Shown here: one piece after another, positions 34,142-42,913 of the stretch
Position numbering within the stretch: position 1 is the first letter of the stretch
Layout of the letters: the number at the start of each line of letters is the position of its first letter
Assembly: GCA_050184585.1 (NCBI GenBank)
Contig: JBFXAF010000009.1
Location: forward strand, 117,156-181,155
Direction: 5' to 3'
Length of the DNA: 64,000 nucleotides
Source of the DNA: JBFXAF01 sp050184585
GTDB lineage: Bacteria > Pseudomonadota > Alphaproteobacteria > Rhizobiales > Rhizobiaceae
Notes under the pieces: model-generated
What the model was told of the DNA's origin: nothing
What the model saw: only the letters and a program-made list of their open reading frames with translations
Database searches by the model: none
Position numbers and translations under genes: made by a program

Positions 34142-35254
34142 TCAGGCCGCTTCGTTGGCCTTGATCACGCCGCGGCGGATCTGGTCCTCCTCGATCGATT
34201 CGAACAGGGCGCGGAAATTGCCTTCGCCGAAACCTTCGTCGCCCTTCCTCTGGATGAACTCGAAGAAGATCGGACCGATCACCGTCCTGGAGAAGATCTG
34301 CAGCAGGATCTTGGTCATGCCGCCGTCGACCACGCCCTCGCCATCGATCAGGATGCCGTGCTTCTTCATGCGCTCGACCGGCTCTTCGTGGGCGTTCACC
34401 CGTTCCGACGACATCTCGTAATAGGTCTCCGGCGGTCCCGGCATGAATTTGAGCCCGTTGTCGGCCAGCCGGTCGGCGGCGTCGTAGATGCCGTCGGTGC
34501 CCACCGCGATGTGCTGGATGCCCTCGCCCTTGTACTTCTTCAGGTACTCGGCGATCTGGCTTGTGTCGTCCTTGGATTCGTTCAGCGGGATGCGGATCTT
34601 GCCGCAGGGCGAGGTGATCGCGCGGCTGACCAGCCCGGTGATGCGCCCGTCTATGTCGAAGAAGTGGATCTGCTTGAAGCCGAACAGATCGCGGTAGAAG
34701 GCCCACCACTTGTCCATGTTGCCGCGGTAGACGTTGTGGGTCAGGTGGTCGAGATAGTAGAAGCCGACCCCCGCCGGCTTGGGGTCGCGCTCGCCCAGCC
34801 ACTCGAATTCCTCGTCATAGGCGGAACCCGTCGCGCGGTAGCGGTCGACGAAATAGAGCAGCGAGCCGCCGATGCCGACGATCGCGGGTGCGTCGAGCGC
34901 CTTGTCCCTGCCCTCGTAAGGCTCCGCGCCTTTCGACACGGCGTGCTCGAAGGCTTTCCGGGCGTCGACCACGCGCCATGCCATCGCTGGGGCGCAGGGC
35001 CCGTGCTCGGCGACGAAACGCATGGCGTGCGAGCCCGGTTCGGCGTTCAGCACGTAGTTGATGTCGCCTTGCCGCCAGACGGTGATGTTCTTGGTGCGGT
35101 GCCGCGCGACCGGCGCGTAGCCCATGCGCTCGAACAACACCGCGAGCTTCTCTGGCTCGGGATGCGCGAACTCGACGAACTCGAAGCCGTCGGTGCCGGC
35201 GGGGTTCTTGTCGGTGATTTTCGCGGGCGGTGCGTCGTGCGGGAAGGGGCCCAT
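34142..35254 (-). CDS. hppD: 4-Hydroxyphenylpyruvate dioxygenase
   Basis: A 370-residue non-heme iron dioxygenase of the two-VOC-domain type. It turns 4-hydroxyphenylpyruvate into homogentisate, the substrate of hmgA. The iron ligands are His in LDHLTHNVY, His in GEGIQHIAV and Glu in GPIFFEFIQRKG; EGNFRALFESIEEDQ closes the C-terminal gate helix. The ATG at 35254 follows GAGGATCATC. It is divergent from an Lrp-type regulator. Confidence 0.96.
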   Translation of the reverse strand: MGPFPHDAPPAKITDKNPAGTDGFEFVEFAHPEPEKLAVLFERMGYAPVARHRTKNITVWRQGDINYVLNAEPGSHAMRFVAEHGPCAPAMAWRVVDARKAFEHAVSKGAEPYEGRDKALDAPAIVGIGGSLLYFVDRYRATGSAYDEEFEWLGERDPKPAGVGFYYLDHLTHNVYRGNMDKWWAFYRDLFGFKQIHFFDIDGRITGLVSRAITSPCGKIRIPLNESKDDTSQIAEYLKKYKGEGIQHIAVGTDGIYDAADRLADNGLKFMPGPPETYYEMSSERVNAHEEPVERMKKHGILIDGEGVVDGGMTKILLQIFSRTVIGPIFFEFIQRKGDEGFGEGNFRALFESIEEDQIRRGVIKANEAA

Positions 35255-35338
35255 GATGATCCTCGGATTCAGTTGCGGTCAGATTAGCGCGGTTTGGCCG
35301 CGAAGTGCTTGCATTCTGCCCGGCTTTTGCAGGATTGT

Positions 35339-35353
35339 TGCACGGTTCGTGCA
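35339..35353. promoter_or_regulatory. Inverted repeat in the hppD-lrp divergent region
   Basis: TGCAC (35339-35343), five bases, then GTGCA (35349-35353). It lies 16 bases before the Lrp start. The right part, TTCGTGCA, also occurs exactly in the hmgA promoter (30552-30559). It may be a site for the Lrp protein or for a regulator shared by both tyrosine operons. Confidence 0.4.
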
Positions 35354-35368
35354 CGGATGAGGACCAGA

Positions 35369-35839
35369 ATGGCGGCGACCGTTCACATCAACGCCTTTGA
35401 CCGCAAGCTGCTCGCACTGCTCCAGCAGGATGCGCGGCTGACCAACAACGAACTGGCGGAGCGTGTGAACCTGTCGCCATCGCAATGCTCCCGCCGGCGC
35501 CAGCGGCTGGAGGAGGAGGGGCTAATCGTCGCCTATCGCGCCGTGCTCGACCGCGACCGTCTCGGTTTCCCGCTGGTCAACATCGTCACGGTCACGCTCT
35601 CGACCCACAACCGCGACAACGCCAGGCGTTTCGCCGAACTCGTCGCCCGGCTCCCGGAGGTGCAGGAGGCGCACGCGCTGACCGGCGAGATGGACTACAT
35701 CCTCAAGGTCGTCACGCCCGACCTGAAATCGTTGTCCGCCTTCGTCAACGGCGAGCTCCTGCCGCACGAATCGGTGCAGCATGTGAAGACGGCGATCGTA
35801 CTCGAGACGCTGAAGGAGAGCACCGCTCTGCCGCTCTGA
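35369..35839 (+). CDS. Lrp/AsnC family transcriptional regulator
   Basis: A 156-residue leucine-responsive-type regulator: N-terminal helix-turn-helix (FDRKLLALLQQDARLTNNEL, SPSQCSRRRQRLEEEGLI), then the RAM/AsnC ligand domain (VTVTLSTHNRDNARRFAELV, TGEMDYILKVVTPDLKSL). It is divergent from hppD and so probably controls tyrosine catabolism in response to an amino acid. An in-frame ATG at 35357 exists, but 35369 has GAGGA five bases before it. Confidence 0.9.
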   Translation: MAATVHINAFDRKLLALLQQDARLTNNELAERVNLSPSQCSRRRQRLEEEGLIVAYRAVLDRDRLGFPLVNIVTVTLSTHNRDNARRFAELVARLPEVQEAHALTGEMDYILKVVTPDLKSLSAFVNGELLPHESVQHVKTAIVLETLKESTALPL

Positions 35840-35948
35840 TCGCTCGCGGAAAATAGTTATGGCATATAGCAATCGGCGCGGATAGGATGGTTGCGGCGCT
35901 GGCCGGCCGGCTATAGCGTGCACCATCGCTTGGGCGGGGAGGAACGCC

Positions 35949-36479
35949 TTGCATCTGCCGCGTCTCGTCAGCGGTCTCGCGCGCTGGCTCGCCATGCTTG
36001 GCGGGTTCGTGCTCGTTGCCCTGGCCATCCTGACCTGTCTGAGCATCGTCGACCGCGCCGTCTACGCGATCGACATCGGATTGGCGAAGATCGTCTACGA
36101 ACTCATCGAGGCCGGCGTCGGCTTCGCGGTGTTTGCCTTTCTCCCGTGGTGCCAGCTCAACCGCGGGCACGCGACCGTCGACCTCTTCACCAACATCTTG
36201 TCGGCCGGCGCCAACCGCGTCATCGACCTGCTGTCGGAAATCCTGATGCTGGTCTGCATCGGTCTGATCGCATGGCGGCTCTGGGTCGGGACGCTGGACA
36301 AGTACGGCTACGGCGAGACGACGTTCATCCTCGAAATGCCGCTCTGGTGGGCCTATGCGGCCTGCATGGCGGCTGCCGCGGTGGCGGTCGTCGTGGCCGT
36401 CTTCATGGTCCTTGTCCGCTTCCGCGAGGTCATGCTGGGCAGGCCCCTGCTCGCGCCATCGCAGGGGGCGCAGCATTGA
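35949..36479 (+). CDS. TRAP transporter small permease (DctQ type)
   Basis: A 176-residue protein with four membrane helices, matching DctQ of tripartite ATP-independent transporters (GGFVLVALAILTCLSIVDR; FAFLPWCQLNRGHATVDLFT is the conserved loop). The start is a TTG at 35949 behind GGGGAGGA. The stop overlaps the TTG start of the large permease (TTGA). No periplasmic binding protein (DctP/DctT) gene is next to it, so substrate is unknown. Confidence 0.88.
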   Translation: MHLPRLVSGLARWLAMLGGFVLVALAILTCLSIVDRAVYAIDIGLAKIVYELIEAGVGFAVFAFLPWCQLNRGHATVDLFTNILSAGANRVIDLLSEILMLVCIGLIAWRLWVGTLDKYGYGETTFILEMPLWWAYAACMAAAAVAVVVAVFMVLVRFREVMLGRPLLAPSQGAQH

Positions 36480-37798
36480 CCAATCTGGAGATCGGCGTCT
36501 GGTCCTTCCCCGTGCTGCTGGTCCTCATCTTCCTGCGCATCCCGATCGGACTTGCGATGCTGGTCTGCGGACTGGTCGGAAGCTGGCTGGTCATGGGCAG
36601 CCCGACGCCGATCCTGGCGAAGCTGAAGAACGAGACCTTCTCCACCTTTTCCAGCTATTCGCTGTCGATCATCCCGCTCTTTCTCCTGATGGGCCAGTTC
36701 GCCGGTCTCGGCGGCATGTCGCAATCGCTCTTCAAGGCCGCGCAGACGTGGCTCGGACACCGGCGGGGCGGCATCGCCATGGCCGCGATCGGGGCCTGCG
36801 CGGGTTTTGGCGCGATCTGCGGGTCGTCGCTGGCGACGGCCGCGACCATGGCGCAGGTGGCGCTGCCTGAACTGCGCCGCTACGGCTACTCCGGCGCGCT
36901 CTCGACGGGAACGCTCGCCGCCGGTGGCACCCTCGGCATCCTCATTCCGCCGTCGGTGGTCCTCGTCATCTACGCGATCCTCGCCGAGCAGAACATCGCC
37001 AAGCTGTTCCTCGCCGCCTTCGTGCCGGGGATCCTCGCCGCGATCGGCTACATGATCACGATCTCGATCTACGTTCGCCTGAACCCGGCCTCGGCCGGCA
37101 GTTCCGAGCGGGTGCCGTATGGCGAACGCTTCCGTGCGCTGGTCGACGTCTGGCCGGTGCTGCTGGTGTTCTTCTCGGTGGTCGGCGGCATCTACTTCGG
37201 CTGGTTCACGCCCACGGAGGGCGCCGCGGTCGGCGCCGCCGGCACGGGCCTCATCGCCTGGGCCAATGGCGGCCTGAACCGCACAACCCTGGTGCAGTCG
37301 ATCCTCGCGACCGCCAGCGCGACCGCGATGATCTTCCTCATCGTATTCGGGGCGGCGATCTACAACGGCTTCCTCGCGCTGTCGCAGCTCCCGCAGGAGG
37401 CGGCCGCGATGATCGCGGGGCAGGGGTTCAATCCCTGGATCGTGATGATCGCCATCCTCATCCTCTACCTGCTGCTCGGCTGCGTCATGGATTCGCTGTC
37501 CATGATCCTGCTCACGATCCCGATCTTCCTGCCGATCGTCACCGCGCTGGACTACGGGCTATCGCCGGAGGAGTTCGCCATCTGGTTCGGGATCCTCGTG
37601 CTGATCGTCGTCGAGGTGGGTCTGATCACGCCGCCGGTCGGCATGAATCTCTTCGTCATCAACTCGATGGCGCGCGACACGCCGATCGGCAGCACCTATC
37701 GCGGCGTGCTGCCCTTCGTGGCGAGCGACATCGTGCGCACCGTGCTGCTCACGATCTTCCCGGCGATCTCGCTGTTCATGGTGCGCTGGCTCTATTGA
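36476..37798 (+). CDS. TRAP transporter large permease (DctM type)
   Basis: A 440-residue membrane protein with about 12 helices, the ion-coupled channel subunit of TRAP systems. Family stretches: IPLFLLMGQFAGLGGMSQSL, CAGFGAICGSSLATAATM, GGTLGILIPPSVVLVIYAIL and EVGLITPPVGMNLFVINS. It begins at a TTG that overlaps the DctQ stop. TRAP systems import organic acids, ectoine, sialate or sulfonates with Na+; which one here is not clear without the binding protein. Confidence 0.93.
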   Translation: MTNLEIGVWSFPVLLVLIFLRIPIGLAMLVCGLVGSWLVMGSPTPILAKLKNETFSTFSSYSLSIIPLFLLMGQFAGLGGMSQSLFKAAQTWLGHRRGGIAMAAIGACAGFGAICGSSLATAATMAQVALPELRRYGYSGALSTGTLAAGGTLGILIPPSVVLVIYAILAEQNIAKLFLAAFVPGILAAIGYMITISIYVRLNPASAGSSERVPYGERFRALVDVWPVLLVFFSVVGGIYFGWFTPTEGAAVGAAGTGLIAWANGGLNRTTLVQSILATASATAMIFLIVFGAAIYNGFLALSQLPQEAAAMIAGQGFNPWIVMIAILILYLLLGCVMDSLSMILLTIPIFLPIVTALDYGLSPEEFAIWFGILVLIVVEVGLITPPVGMNLFVINSMARDTPIGSTYRGVLPFVASDIVRTVLLTIFPAISLFMVRWLY

Positions 37799-37805
37799 GC
37801 CGCGC

Positions 37806-38141
37806 TCAGCCCCTCGCCTGCTGGATCAGCATGTAGAGATTGGTGCAGCGCGCACCGGAGCGGCAATAGGCGAAGACGGGGCCTTCGAGCTCATCGAGCG
37901 CCCTGGCCTGGTCCTCGACGTTCTCCTGCGTGATCTGCCCGCTGACGACGGGAATGAAGCGGAAGTCGAGCCCCGCGGCTCGCGCCGCCTTCTCGATCTC
38001 TTCATGCGGCACGACGCCGTCCTCGGAATCCGGCCGGTTTCCGATGATGCTCTTGAAGCCGGCCGCCCTGATCGTCGCGACGTCTGCGGCCGTAATCTGT
38101 CCCGACACGGAATAGTCGTCGGAGATCTTGCGGTACTCCAT
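37806..38141 (-). CDS. TIGR01244/DUF442 family protein of sulfide metabolism
   Basis: A 111-residue protein with a tyrosine-phosphatase-like fold and the active-site pattern C93-RSG-A-R98 followed by C99 (AYCRSGARCTNLYMLIQ). DUF442/TIGR01244 domains are found fused to or next to Blh persulfide dioxygenases and act as sulfur transferases in hydrogen sulfide detoxification. Here it is a free-standing protein downstream of the MBL dioxygenase gene, 34 bases away. Sulfur transfer by Cys93 is inference from the family. Confidence 0.82.
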   Translation of the reverse strand: MEYRKISDDYSVSGQITAADVATIRAAGFKSIIGNRPDSEDGVVPHEEIEKAARAAGLDFRFIPVVSGQITQENVEDQARALDELEGPVFAYCRSGARCTNLYMLIQQARG

Positions 38142-38175
38142 GCGGACCCTCGGATGGTTGCAGGCGCGGCGGCGC

Positions 38176-39069
38176 TCAGAGCAGGTTGACGGGAACTTTC
38201 AGATACGTCTTGCCATCCTCGTCCTTCGGCGGCAACTGCCCGGCGCGCATGTTGATCTGCAGTGAGGGTATGATCAGCTTCGGCATGGCGAGCGTGGCGT
38301 CGCGTGCCTCGCGCATGGCCACGAATTCGTCCTCCGTCACGCCGTCCTTGATGTGGATGTTGTGCGCGCGCTCGATACCGACCGTCGTCTCCCATTTGAT
38401 GTCGCGGCCGTTCGGTCCGTAGTCGTGGCAGATGAACAGCCGCATCTCGTCGGGAAGCGATAGCACCCGTTGGATCGACCGGTAGAGGGTACGTGCGTCG
38501 CCGCCCGGAAAGTCTGCGCGGGCCGAGCCGCCGTCAGGCATGAACAGCGTATCGCCGACAAACGCCGCATCGCCGATGACATGGGTCATGCAGGCCGGCG
38601 TGTGGCCGGGCGTGTGCATGACATGGGCCGTCATCGCGCCGATCGTGTAGCAGTCGCCGTCGCCGAACAGCCGGTCGAACTGCGATCCGTCGCGCTGGAA
38701 CTCGGTGCCCTCGTTGAAGATCTTGCCGAAGGTCTCCTGGACGACAACGATGTTCTCGCCGATGCCCAGCTTGCCGCCGAGCTTCTGCTGGATGTAGGGC
38801 GCAGCCGAAAGATGGTCCGCGTGAACATGGGTCTCGATGATCCATTCGATCTCGAGACCGCTCGATCGGATGTGTTCGATCATTGCGTCGGCGCCGACAT
38901 GGCTCAGCCGTCCGGCCGCGTAGTCGATGTCCATGACCGAATCGATCACCGCGCAGGCGTTGGACCCCGGATCCTTGACCACGTAGCTGACCGTGTTGGT
39001 CTGCTGGTCGAAGAAGCCGGTGACGTCCGGCCTGACCGACAGGTCGGGCGTGAAGGGAAGCTCGGTCAT
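38176..39069 (-). CDS. MBL-fold persulfide dioxygenase-like protein (Blh type)
   Basis: A 297-residue metallo-beta-lactamase-fold protein with THVHADHLSA (H81, H83, D85, H86), HTPGHTPACMTHVIG and ICHDYGPNGRD. It matches the Blh/ETHE1-like persulfide dioxygenases that oxidise glutathione persulfide to sulfite with a single iron. Start ATG at 39069 with GGAG before it. Upstream are two YeeE half genes and downstream a DUF442 protein: the classic sulfide-oxidation module of Agrobacterium and Xylella. The BigR repressor usually found with it is not present. Confidence 0.85.
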   Translation of the reverse strand: MTELPFTPDLSVRPDVTGFFDQQTNTVSYVVKDPGSNACAVIDSVMDIDYAAGRLSHVGADAMIEHIRSSGLEIEWIIETHVHADHLSAAPYIQQKLGGKLGIGENIVVVQETFGKIFNEGTEFQRDGSQFDRLFGDGDCYTIGAMTAHVMHTPGHTPACMTHVIGDAAFVGDTLFMPDGGSARADFPGGDARTLYRSIQRVLSLPDEMRLFICHDYGPNGRDIKWETTVGIERAHNIHIKDGVTEDEFVAMREARDATLAMPKLIIPSLQINMRAGQLPPKDEDGKTYLKVPVNLL

Positions 39070-39079
39070 CCGCGTCTCC

Positions 39080-39517
39080 TCAGGCGATAGCTGGGCGTCC
39101 GATCGCGCCGCGCAAGGCGCGACCGGCGACGATGCCGACGATCATCGCCGACAGGAAGACGTAGGTCTCGACGTGGCCGAGGCCAAGGGCGGGTATGGCG
39201 CCGCCCGGGCAGAAGCCGGCGAGCCCCCAACCCACTCCGAAGACTGCCGCCCCGCCGATCAGTTCGGCGTCGATGTCCCTCCGGCTCGGAAGCGAGAAGG
39301 CGGGTGCCAGGATCGGCGCTCCGCGCGCCGCGAAAAGGAGCCGGTAACCGACGAAGGCGACCGCGAGGCCACCGCCCATGACGAAAGCGAGACTCGGATC
39401 CCAGGTGCCGAAAATGTCGAAGAAGTTGAAGATCTTGGCGGGATTTGCCATGCCGGAGATGACGATACCGAGGCCGAACACGCCGCCCACGAGGAAGGCC
39501 GAAAGGAGCTTGTTCAT
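39080..39517 (-). CDS. YeeE/YedE family half-transporter (DUF6691 type)
   Basis: A 145-residue membrane protein with four helices. The conserved GLAGFCPGGAIPALGLG loop holds a Cys in the position used by YeeE proteins to pass thiosulfate or other sulfur. The gene follows its partner by three bases; together the two make one YeeE-like unit. It probably exports or imports sulfur compounds made or used by the persulfide dioxygenase. Confidence 0.85.
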   Translation of the reverse strand: MNKLLSAFLVGGVFGLGIVISGMANPAKIFNFFDIFGTWDPSLAFVMGGGLAVAFVGYRLLFAARGAPILAPAFSLPSRRDIDAELIGGAAVFGVGWGLAGFCPGGAIPALGLGHVETYVFLSAMIVGIVAGRALRGAIGRPAIA

Positions 39518-39520
39518 CGT

Positions 39521-39943
39521 TCAGCCTCCGATGACGTGGCGCATCATGAAGACCGTGACGAATGCGGTCGCCATGAAAGTCAGCACCGCCACCAGCGAAC
39601 GAGGCGACAACCGCGCGAGCCCGCAGATTCCGTGGCCGCTCGGGCAGCCATTGCCGAAATGTACGCCGATCCCGACCAGCAGGCCGCCGACGACAAGCAC
39701 GGGAATCGAAACCGGCACGCTGAAGGCGATCGTGCCGCCGGTCGCGAGATAGCCGAGAGGCGCCAGGACCGCGCCGGCAAGGAAGGCAGCGCGCCACTGC
39801 CAGTCGGCGGCGAGCGGTGGGATGATGCCGGACAGGATGCCGGTCATGCCGGCGATGCGGCCATGCAGCGCCATCAGAAGCACGGCGGCGAGTCCGATCA
39901 GCGCCCCGCCGAGAAGTGACTGAAGGGGAGTGAAGTCCGTCAT
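39521..39943 (-). CDS. YeeE/YedE family half-transporter
   Basis: A 140-residue membrane protein with about four helices. The motif FGNGCPSGHGICGLARLSPR is the signature of the YeeE N-terminal half, with two Cys that can carry sulfur. It is the first gene of the minus-strand sulfide module (39943 to 37806), all genes close together. The start is the ATG at 39943. No BigR operator-like AT-rich palindrome was seen upstream. Confidence 0.87.
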   Translation of the reverse strand: MTDFTPLQSLLGGALIGLAAVLLMALHGRIAGMTGILSGIIPPLAADWQWRAAFLAGAVLAPLGYLATGGTIAFSVPVSIPVLVVGGLLVGIGVHFGNGCPSGHGICGLARLSPRSLVAVLTFMATAFVTVFMMRHVIGG

Positions 39944-40053
39944 CCGGTCATGCCTCCGAGCCCGTATGGTCGCACGCGGGTGAAGTTACACCGTGGCGCC
40001 GCCTGTGTCGAAGCATGGCCTTCTCGCCCGTTCCAGCGTCGCGGACGACGACG

Positions 40054-40536
40054 TTAGCAATGGGTGACGACGTTGAATCCTTCGTCGTCGGTCGGCGCGA
40101 CGAAATAGCTGGTGATCAGGTCGAACTGCTCGTCGCTGACGGCGAAGTCGTGAGCGCCCGCCGCGTTCCTTGCCCTGAGACGCGCCCTGCATATGTCGTC
40201 GGGCGAGTCGAGAAAGTGTAGTTCATGGCGCGCGCCGGAGCGGTCGATGATGTCCCTCATCCACGCCCGGCTGGACAACGTGTTCGCATGAAAGTCGAGT
40301 ACGACCGAGACGCCGGCCCACAGCAGCTCCACGACATGCGGTGCGATCGTCTCGCGCAGCCTGTCCGCGCGCTCCAGATAGTCGTTCATCGACGTCAATT
40401 CCCCCGCATAGAGCCGCGCCAGCCAGCGATCCTCGCTGAGCACGATGGTCGCGGGGGATTCGCCCAGCCGACGGGCGAGCGTCGATTTGCCTGCGGCGAT
40501 CTTGCCGCAGAGGAGGTGGAGCGTGGCGTCGGTCAT
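40054..40536 (-). CDS. AAA/P-loop kinase-like ATP-binding protein
   Basis: A 160-residue protein with a Walker A loop GKIAAGKST (residues 11-19) and a likely Walker B in VSVVLDFHAN. The fold looks like small nucleoside/chloramphenicol-phosphotransferase-type kinases (AAA_33): ATP bound at the N-terminus, an Arg-rich lid near RARLRARNAAG. Substrate unknown. It starts at an ATG 13 bases downstream of the acyl-CoA dehydrogenase stop and may be read as the tail of that operon. Confidence 0.75.
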   Translation of the reverse strand: MTDATLHLLCGKIAAGKSTLARRLGESPATIVLSEDRWLARLYAGELTSMNDYLERADRLRETIAPHVVELLWAGVSVVLDFHANTLSSRAWMRDIIDRSGARHELHFLDSPDDICRARLRARNAAGAHDFAVSDEQFDLITSYFVAPTDDEGFNVVTHC

Positions 40537-40549
40537 GGGGACGGCTTCG

Positions 40550-41698
40550 TCATCCGGCGAAGAGAGTGCCTGCGTCCGCTAGGGCCGCGAGGTGATGCTC
40601 GCTGTCGCCGAAGGTCAGGTCGATCATCGTCATGCGCTTGAACTGGTGTCCCACGGCATAGTCCATCGTCATGCCCACCCCGCCGTGGAGCTGGACCGCG
40701 TTCTCGCCCGCGAGGCGTCCGCCCCGGCCGATCTCGACCTTGGCCGCATGCGATGCGCGGCCGCGCTCGGCGTCGTCGTCGCTGTCGGCCATCATTGTGG
40801 CGTAGAGCGTGATCGAGCGGGCCTGCTCCAGCGCCACGTAGATGTCGACGGCCTTGTGCTGGAGCACCTGGAACGCCCCGATCGGTACGCCGAACTGCTT
40901 TCTCACCTTCAGATACTCGACGGTGAGCGCGTTCATCGCCGACATGACGCCGACGGCCTCGGCGGCCAGCGCGGCGATGGTCTGGTCGACGACCTTGCGC
41001 ACCAGCGGCAGCCCGTTCTCGGGATCGCCGAGCGCGGCCGAGGCCGGCGCCCGCACATTGTCGAACGTGATCTCGGCGGCGCGCAGGCCGTCCTGCATGA
41101 CATAACCGCGCCGCGAGACGCCGTTGGCGCCCGCGTCGACGAGGAAGACGCCGACGCCGTTCTCGTCCCGCACGCCGCCCGCCGTGCGCGCGGTGACGAT
41201 CAGCCGGTCGGCGCTGTCGCCGTGCAGCACCACGCCTTTCGCGCCGGAGATGACAAAGTCGCCGCCATCCCTCTTCGCGGTCGTCTCGACGTGATGAAGG
41301 TCATAGCGTGCGTGCCGCTCGGCCTGCGCGAAGGCGAGTTTCAGCGAACCGTCGGCGATGCCGGGCACGATCTCCGCCTTCTGCTCGGCCGAGCCTGCCG
41401 CGCGCAGGAATCCCCCGCCCAGAACCACCGTGGTCAGATACGGTTCGAGCGCCAGCGAGCGGCCGATCGCCTCCATGACGATCGCCGTCTCGACCGGACC
41501 GGCGCCGATGCCGCCGTCCGCCTCGGCGAAGGGCAGCGCCAGCAGGCCGAGCTCTGCGTAGCGCGCCCACATCCCGGCGCTCCAGCCCTCTGGCGAGGTG
41601 AGAACCCTCTTCCTCTGCTCGAACGAATATTGGTCGGCGAACAGCCGGTCGACGGAGTCCTTCAGGAGCGACTGTTCTTCAGTGAGGTCGAAATCCAT
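40550..41698 (-). CDS. pimD: Acyl-CoA dehydrogenase, pimeloyl-CoA dehydrogenase small subunit-like
   Basis: A 382-residue acyl-CoA dehydrogenase (MDFDLTEEQSLLKDSVDRLF, FAQAERHARYD, VRKQFGVPIGAFQVLQHKAV, LHGGVGMTMDYAVGHQFKR). It pairs with the next gene upstream, and the pair matches the two-subunit PimC/PimD enzyme of Rhodopseudomonas palustris. It would start beta-oxidation of dicarboxyl-CoA such as pimeloyl-CoA. It follows pimC by three bases. The named substrate is inference from gene order. Confidence 0.82.
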   Translation of the reverse strand: MDFDLTEEQSLLKDSVDRLFADQYSFEQRKRVLTSPEGWSAGMWARYAELGLLALPFAEADGGIGAGPVETAIVMEAIGRSLALEPYLTTVVLGGGFLRAAGSAEQKAEIVPGIADGSLKLAFAQAERHARYDLHHVETTAKRDGGDFVISGAKGVVLHGDSADRLIVTARTAGGVRDENGVGVFLVDAGANGVSRRGYVMQDGLRAAEITFDNVRAPASAALGDPENGLPLVRKVVDQTIAALAAEAVGVMSAMNALTVEYLKVRKQFGVPIGAFQVLQHKAVDIYVALEQARSITLYATMMADSDDDAERGRASHAAKVEIGRGGRLAGENAVQLHGGVGMTMDYAVGHQFKRMTMIDLTFGDSEHHLAALADAGTLFAG

Positions 41699-41701
41699 GA
41701 G

Positions 41702-42904
41702 TCAGAGTCCCAGCACGGCCTTGGCGATGATGTTCTTCTGGATCTCGTTCGAGCCGCCGTAGATCGAGACCTTGCGGAAGTTGAAGTAGGACGGCGCGGC
41801 CGACGCCGCGTAGTCGGGACCGATCGGCGGCTCGTTCCAGCCCTCCTCCTGCTCGCGCTGGTAGGGCATCGCGTAGGGTCCCATCACTTCCATCAGGAGA
41901 TGGGTGGTCGCCTGCTGGATTTCCGATCCCTTGATCTTGAGCGTGGACGATGCCGGGTCGGGCTTGCCGGTGCTGCCGCGCTTGGCGTCGGCCGCGACGA
42001 CCCGGAGCTGTGTCATTTCCAGCGCCTTCAACTCGATCTCGATGGAAGCGAGCTTCTCGCGGAACTTGCGGTCCTCGATCAGCGGCCGGCCGCCCGACGT
42101 CTCCTGCCCGGCCAGTTCGCGGATGCGGGCGAGGCGCTGCTTCGACATGCCGACGCGCGCGATGTTGGTGCGCTCGTTGCCGAGCAGGAATTTTGCGTAG
42201 TCCCAGCCCCTGTTCTCCTCGCCGACGAGGTTTTCAGGCGGCACCTTCACGTCGGTCAGGAACACCTCGTTGATCTCGCGCCCGCCGTCCATCGTGACGA
42301 TGGGGCGGACCTCGATGCCGGGCGTCTTCATGTCGATGAGCAGGAACGAGATGCCTTCCTGCTTCTTCGCCTGCGGGTCGGTGCGCACCAGGCAGAAGAT
42401 CCAGTCGGCATACTGCGCCAGCGTCGTCCATGTCTTCTGGCCGTTGACCAGATAGTGGTCGCCCTCGCGCACGGCCTTGGTCGTGAGCGAGGCGAGATCG
42501 GAGCCCGCGCCGGGTTCAGAGAATCCCTGGCACCACCAGTCGTCGAGGTTCAGGATGCGCGGCAGGAAACGCTTCTTCTGCGCCTCGCTTCCGAAGGTGT
42601 AGATCACCGGTCCCACCATGTTCACGCCGAAGGGCAGCGGCGCCGGGGCCGGGAACCTCTGCAGCTCTTCCAGGAAGATGTACTGCTTCATCGGCCCCCA
42701 GCCGGTGCCGCCGTACTCGGCTGGCCAGTGCGGGGCGCCCCAGCCCCTGGCGTTGAGGATGCGCGTCCAGGCCACGAACTCATCCTTGCCGACATGCTCG
42801 CCGCCGACCATCTTCGCGCGGGTGGCCTCGGGCACATTGTCGCGCAGGAAGTCGCGCACCTCGTCGCGGAATGCGGTCTCTTCCGGTGTGAAGCGAAGGT
42901 CCAA
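41702..42904 (-). CDS. pimC: Acyl-CoA dehydrogenase, pimeloyl-CoA dehydrogenase large subunit-like
   Basis: A 400-residue acyl-CoA dehydrogenase with GWGAPHWPAEYGGTGWGPMK, GFSEPGAGSDLASLTTKAV, LLGNERTNIARVGMSKQRL and the C-terminal YGGSNEIQKNIIAKAVLGL. Such proteins act as a heterodimer with a shorter partner, here PimD. They oxidise the alpha-beta bond of acyl-CoAs and hand electrons to ETF. The start is the ATG at 42904, nine bases after the thiolase stop. Confidence 0.85.
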   Translation of the reverse strand: MDLRFTPEETAFRDEVRDFLRDNVPEATRAKMVGGEHVGKDEFVAWTRILNARGWGAPHWPAEYGGTGWGPMKQYIFLEELQRFPAPAPLPFGVNMVGPVIYTFGSEAQKKRFLPRILNLDDWWCQGFSEPGAGSDLASLTTKAVREGDHYLVNGQKTWTTLAQYADWIFCLVRTDPQAKKQEGISFLLIDMKTPGIEVRPIVTMDGGREINEVFLTDVKVPPENLVGEENRGWDYAKFLLGNERTNIARVGMSKQRLARIRELAGQETSGGRPLIEDRKFREKLASIEIELKALEMTQLRVVAADAKRGSTGKPDPASSTLKIKGSEIQQATTHLLMEVMGPYAMPYQREQEEGWNEPPIGPDYAASAAPSYFNFRKVSIYGGSNEIQKNIIAKAVLGL

Positions 42905-42913
42905 GGCTGCCTC

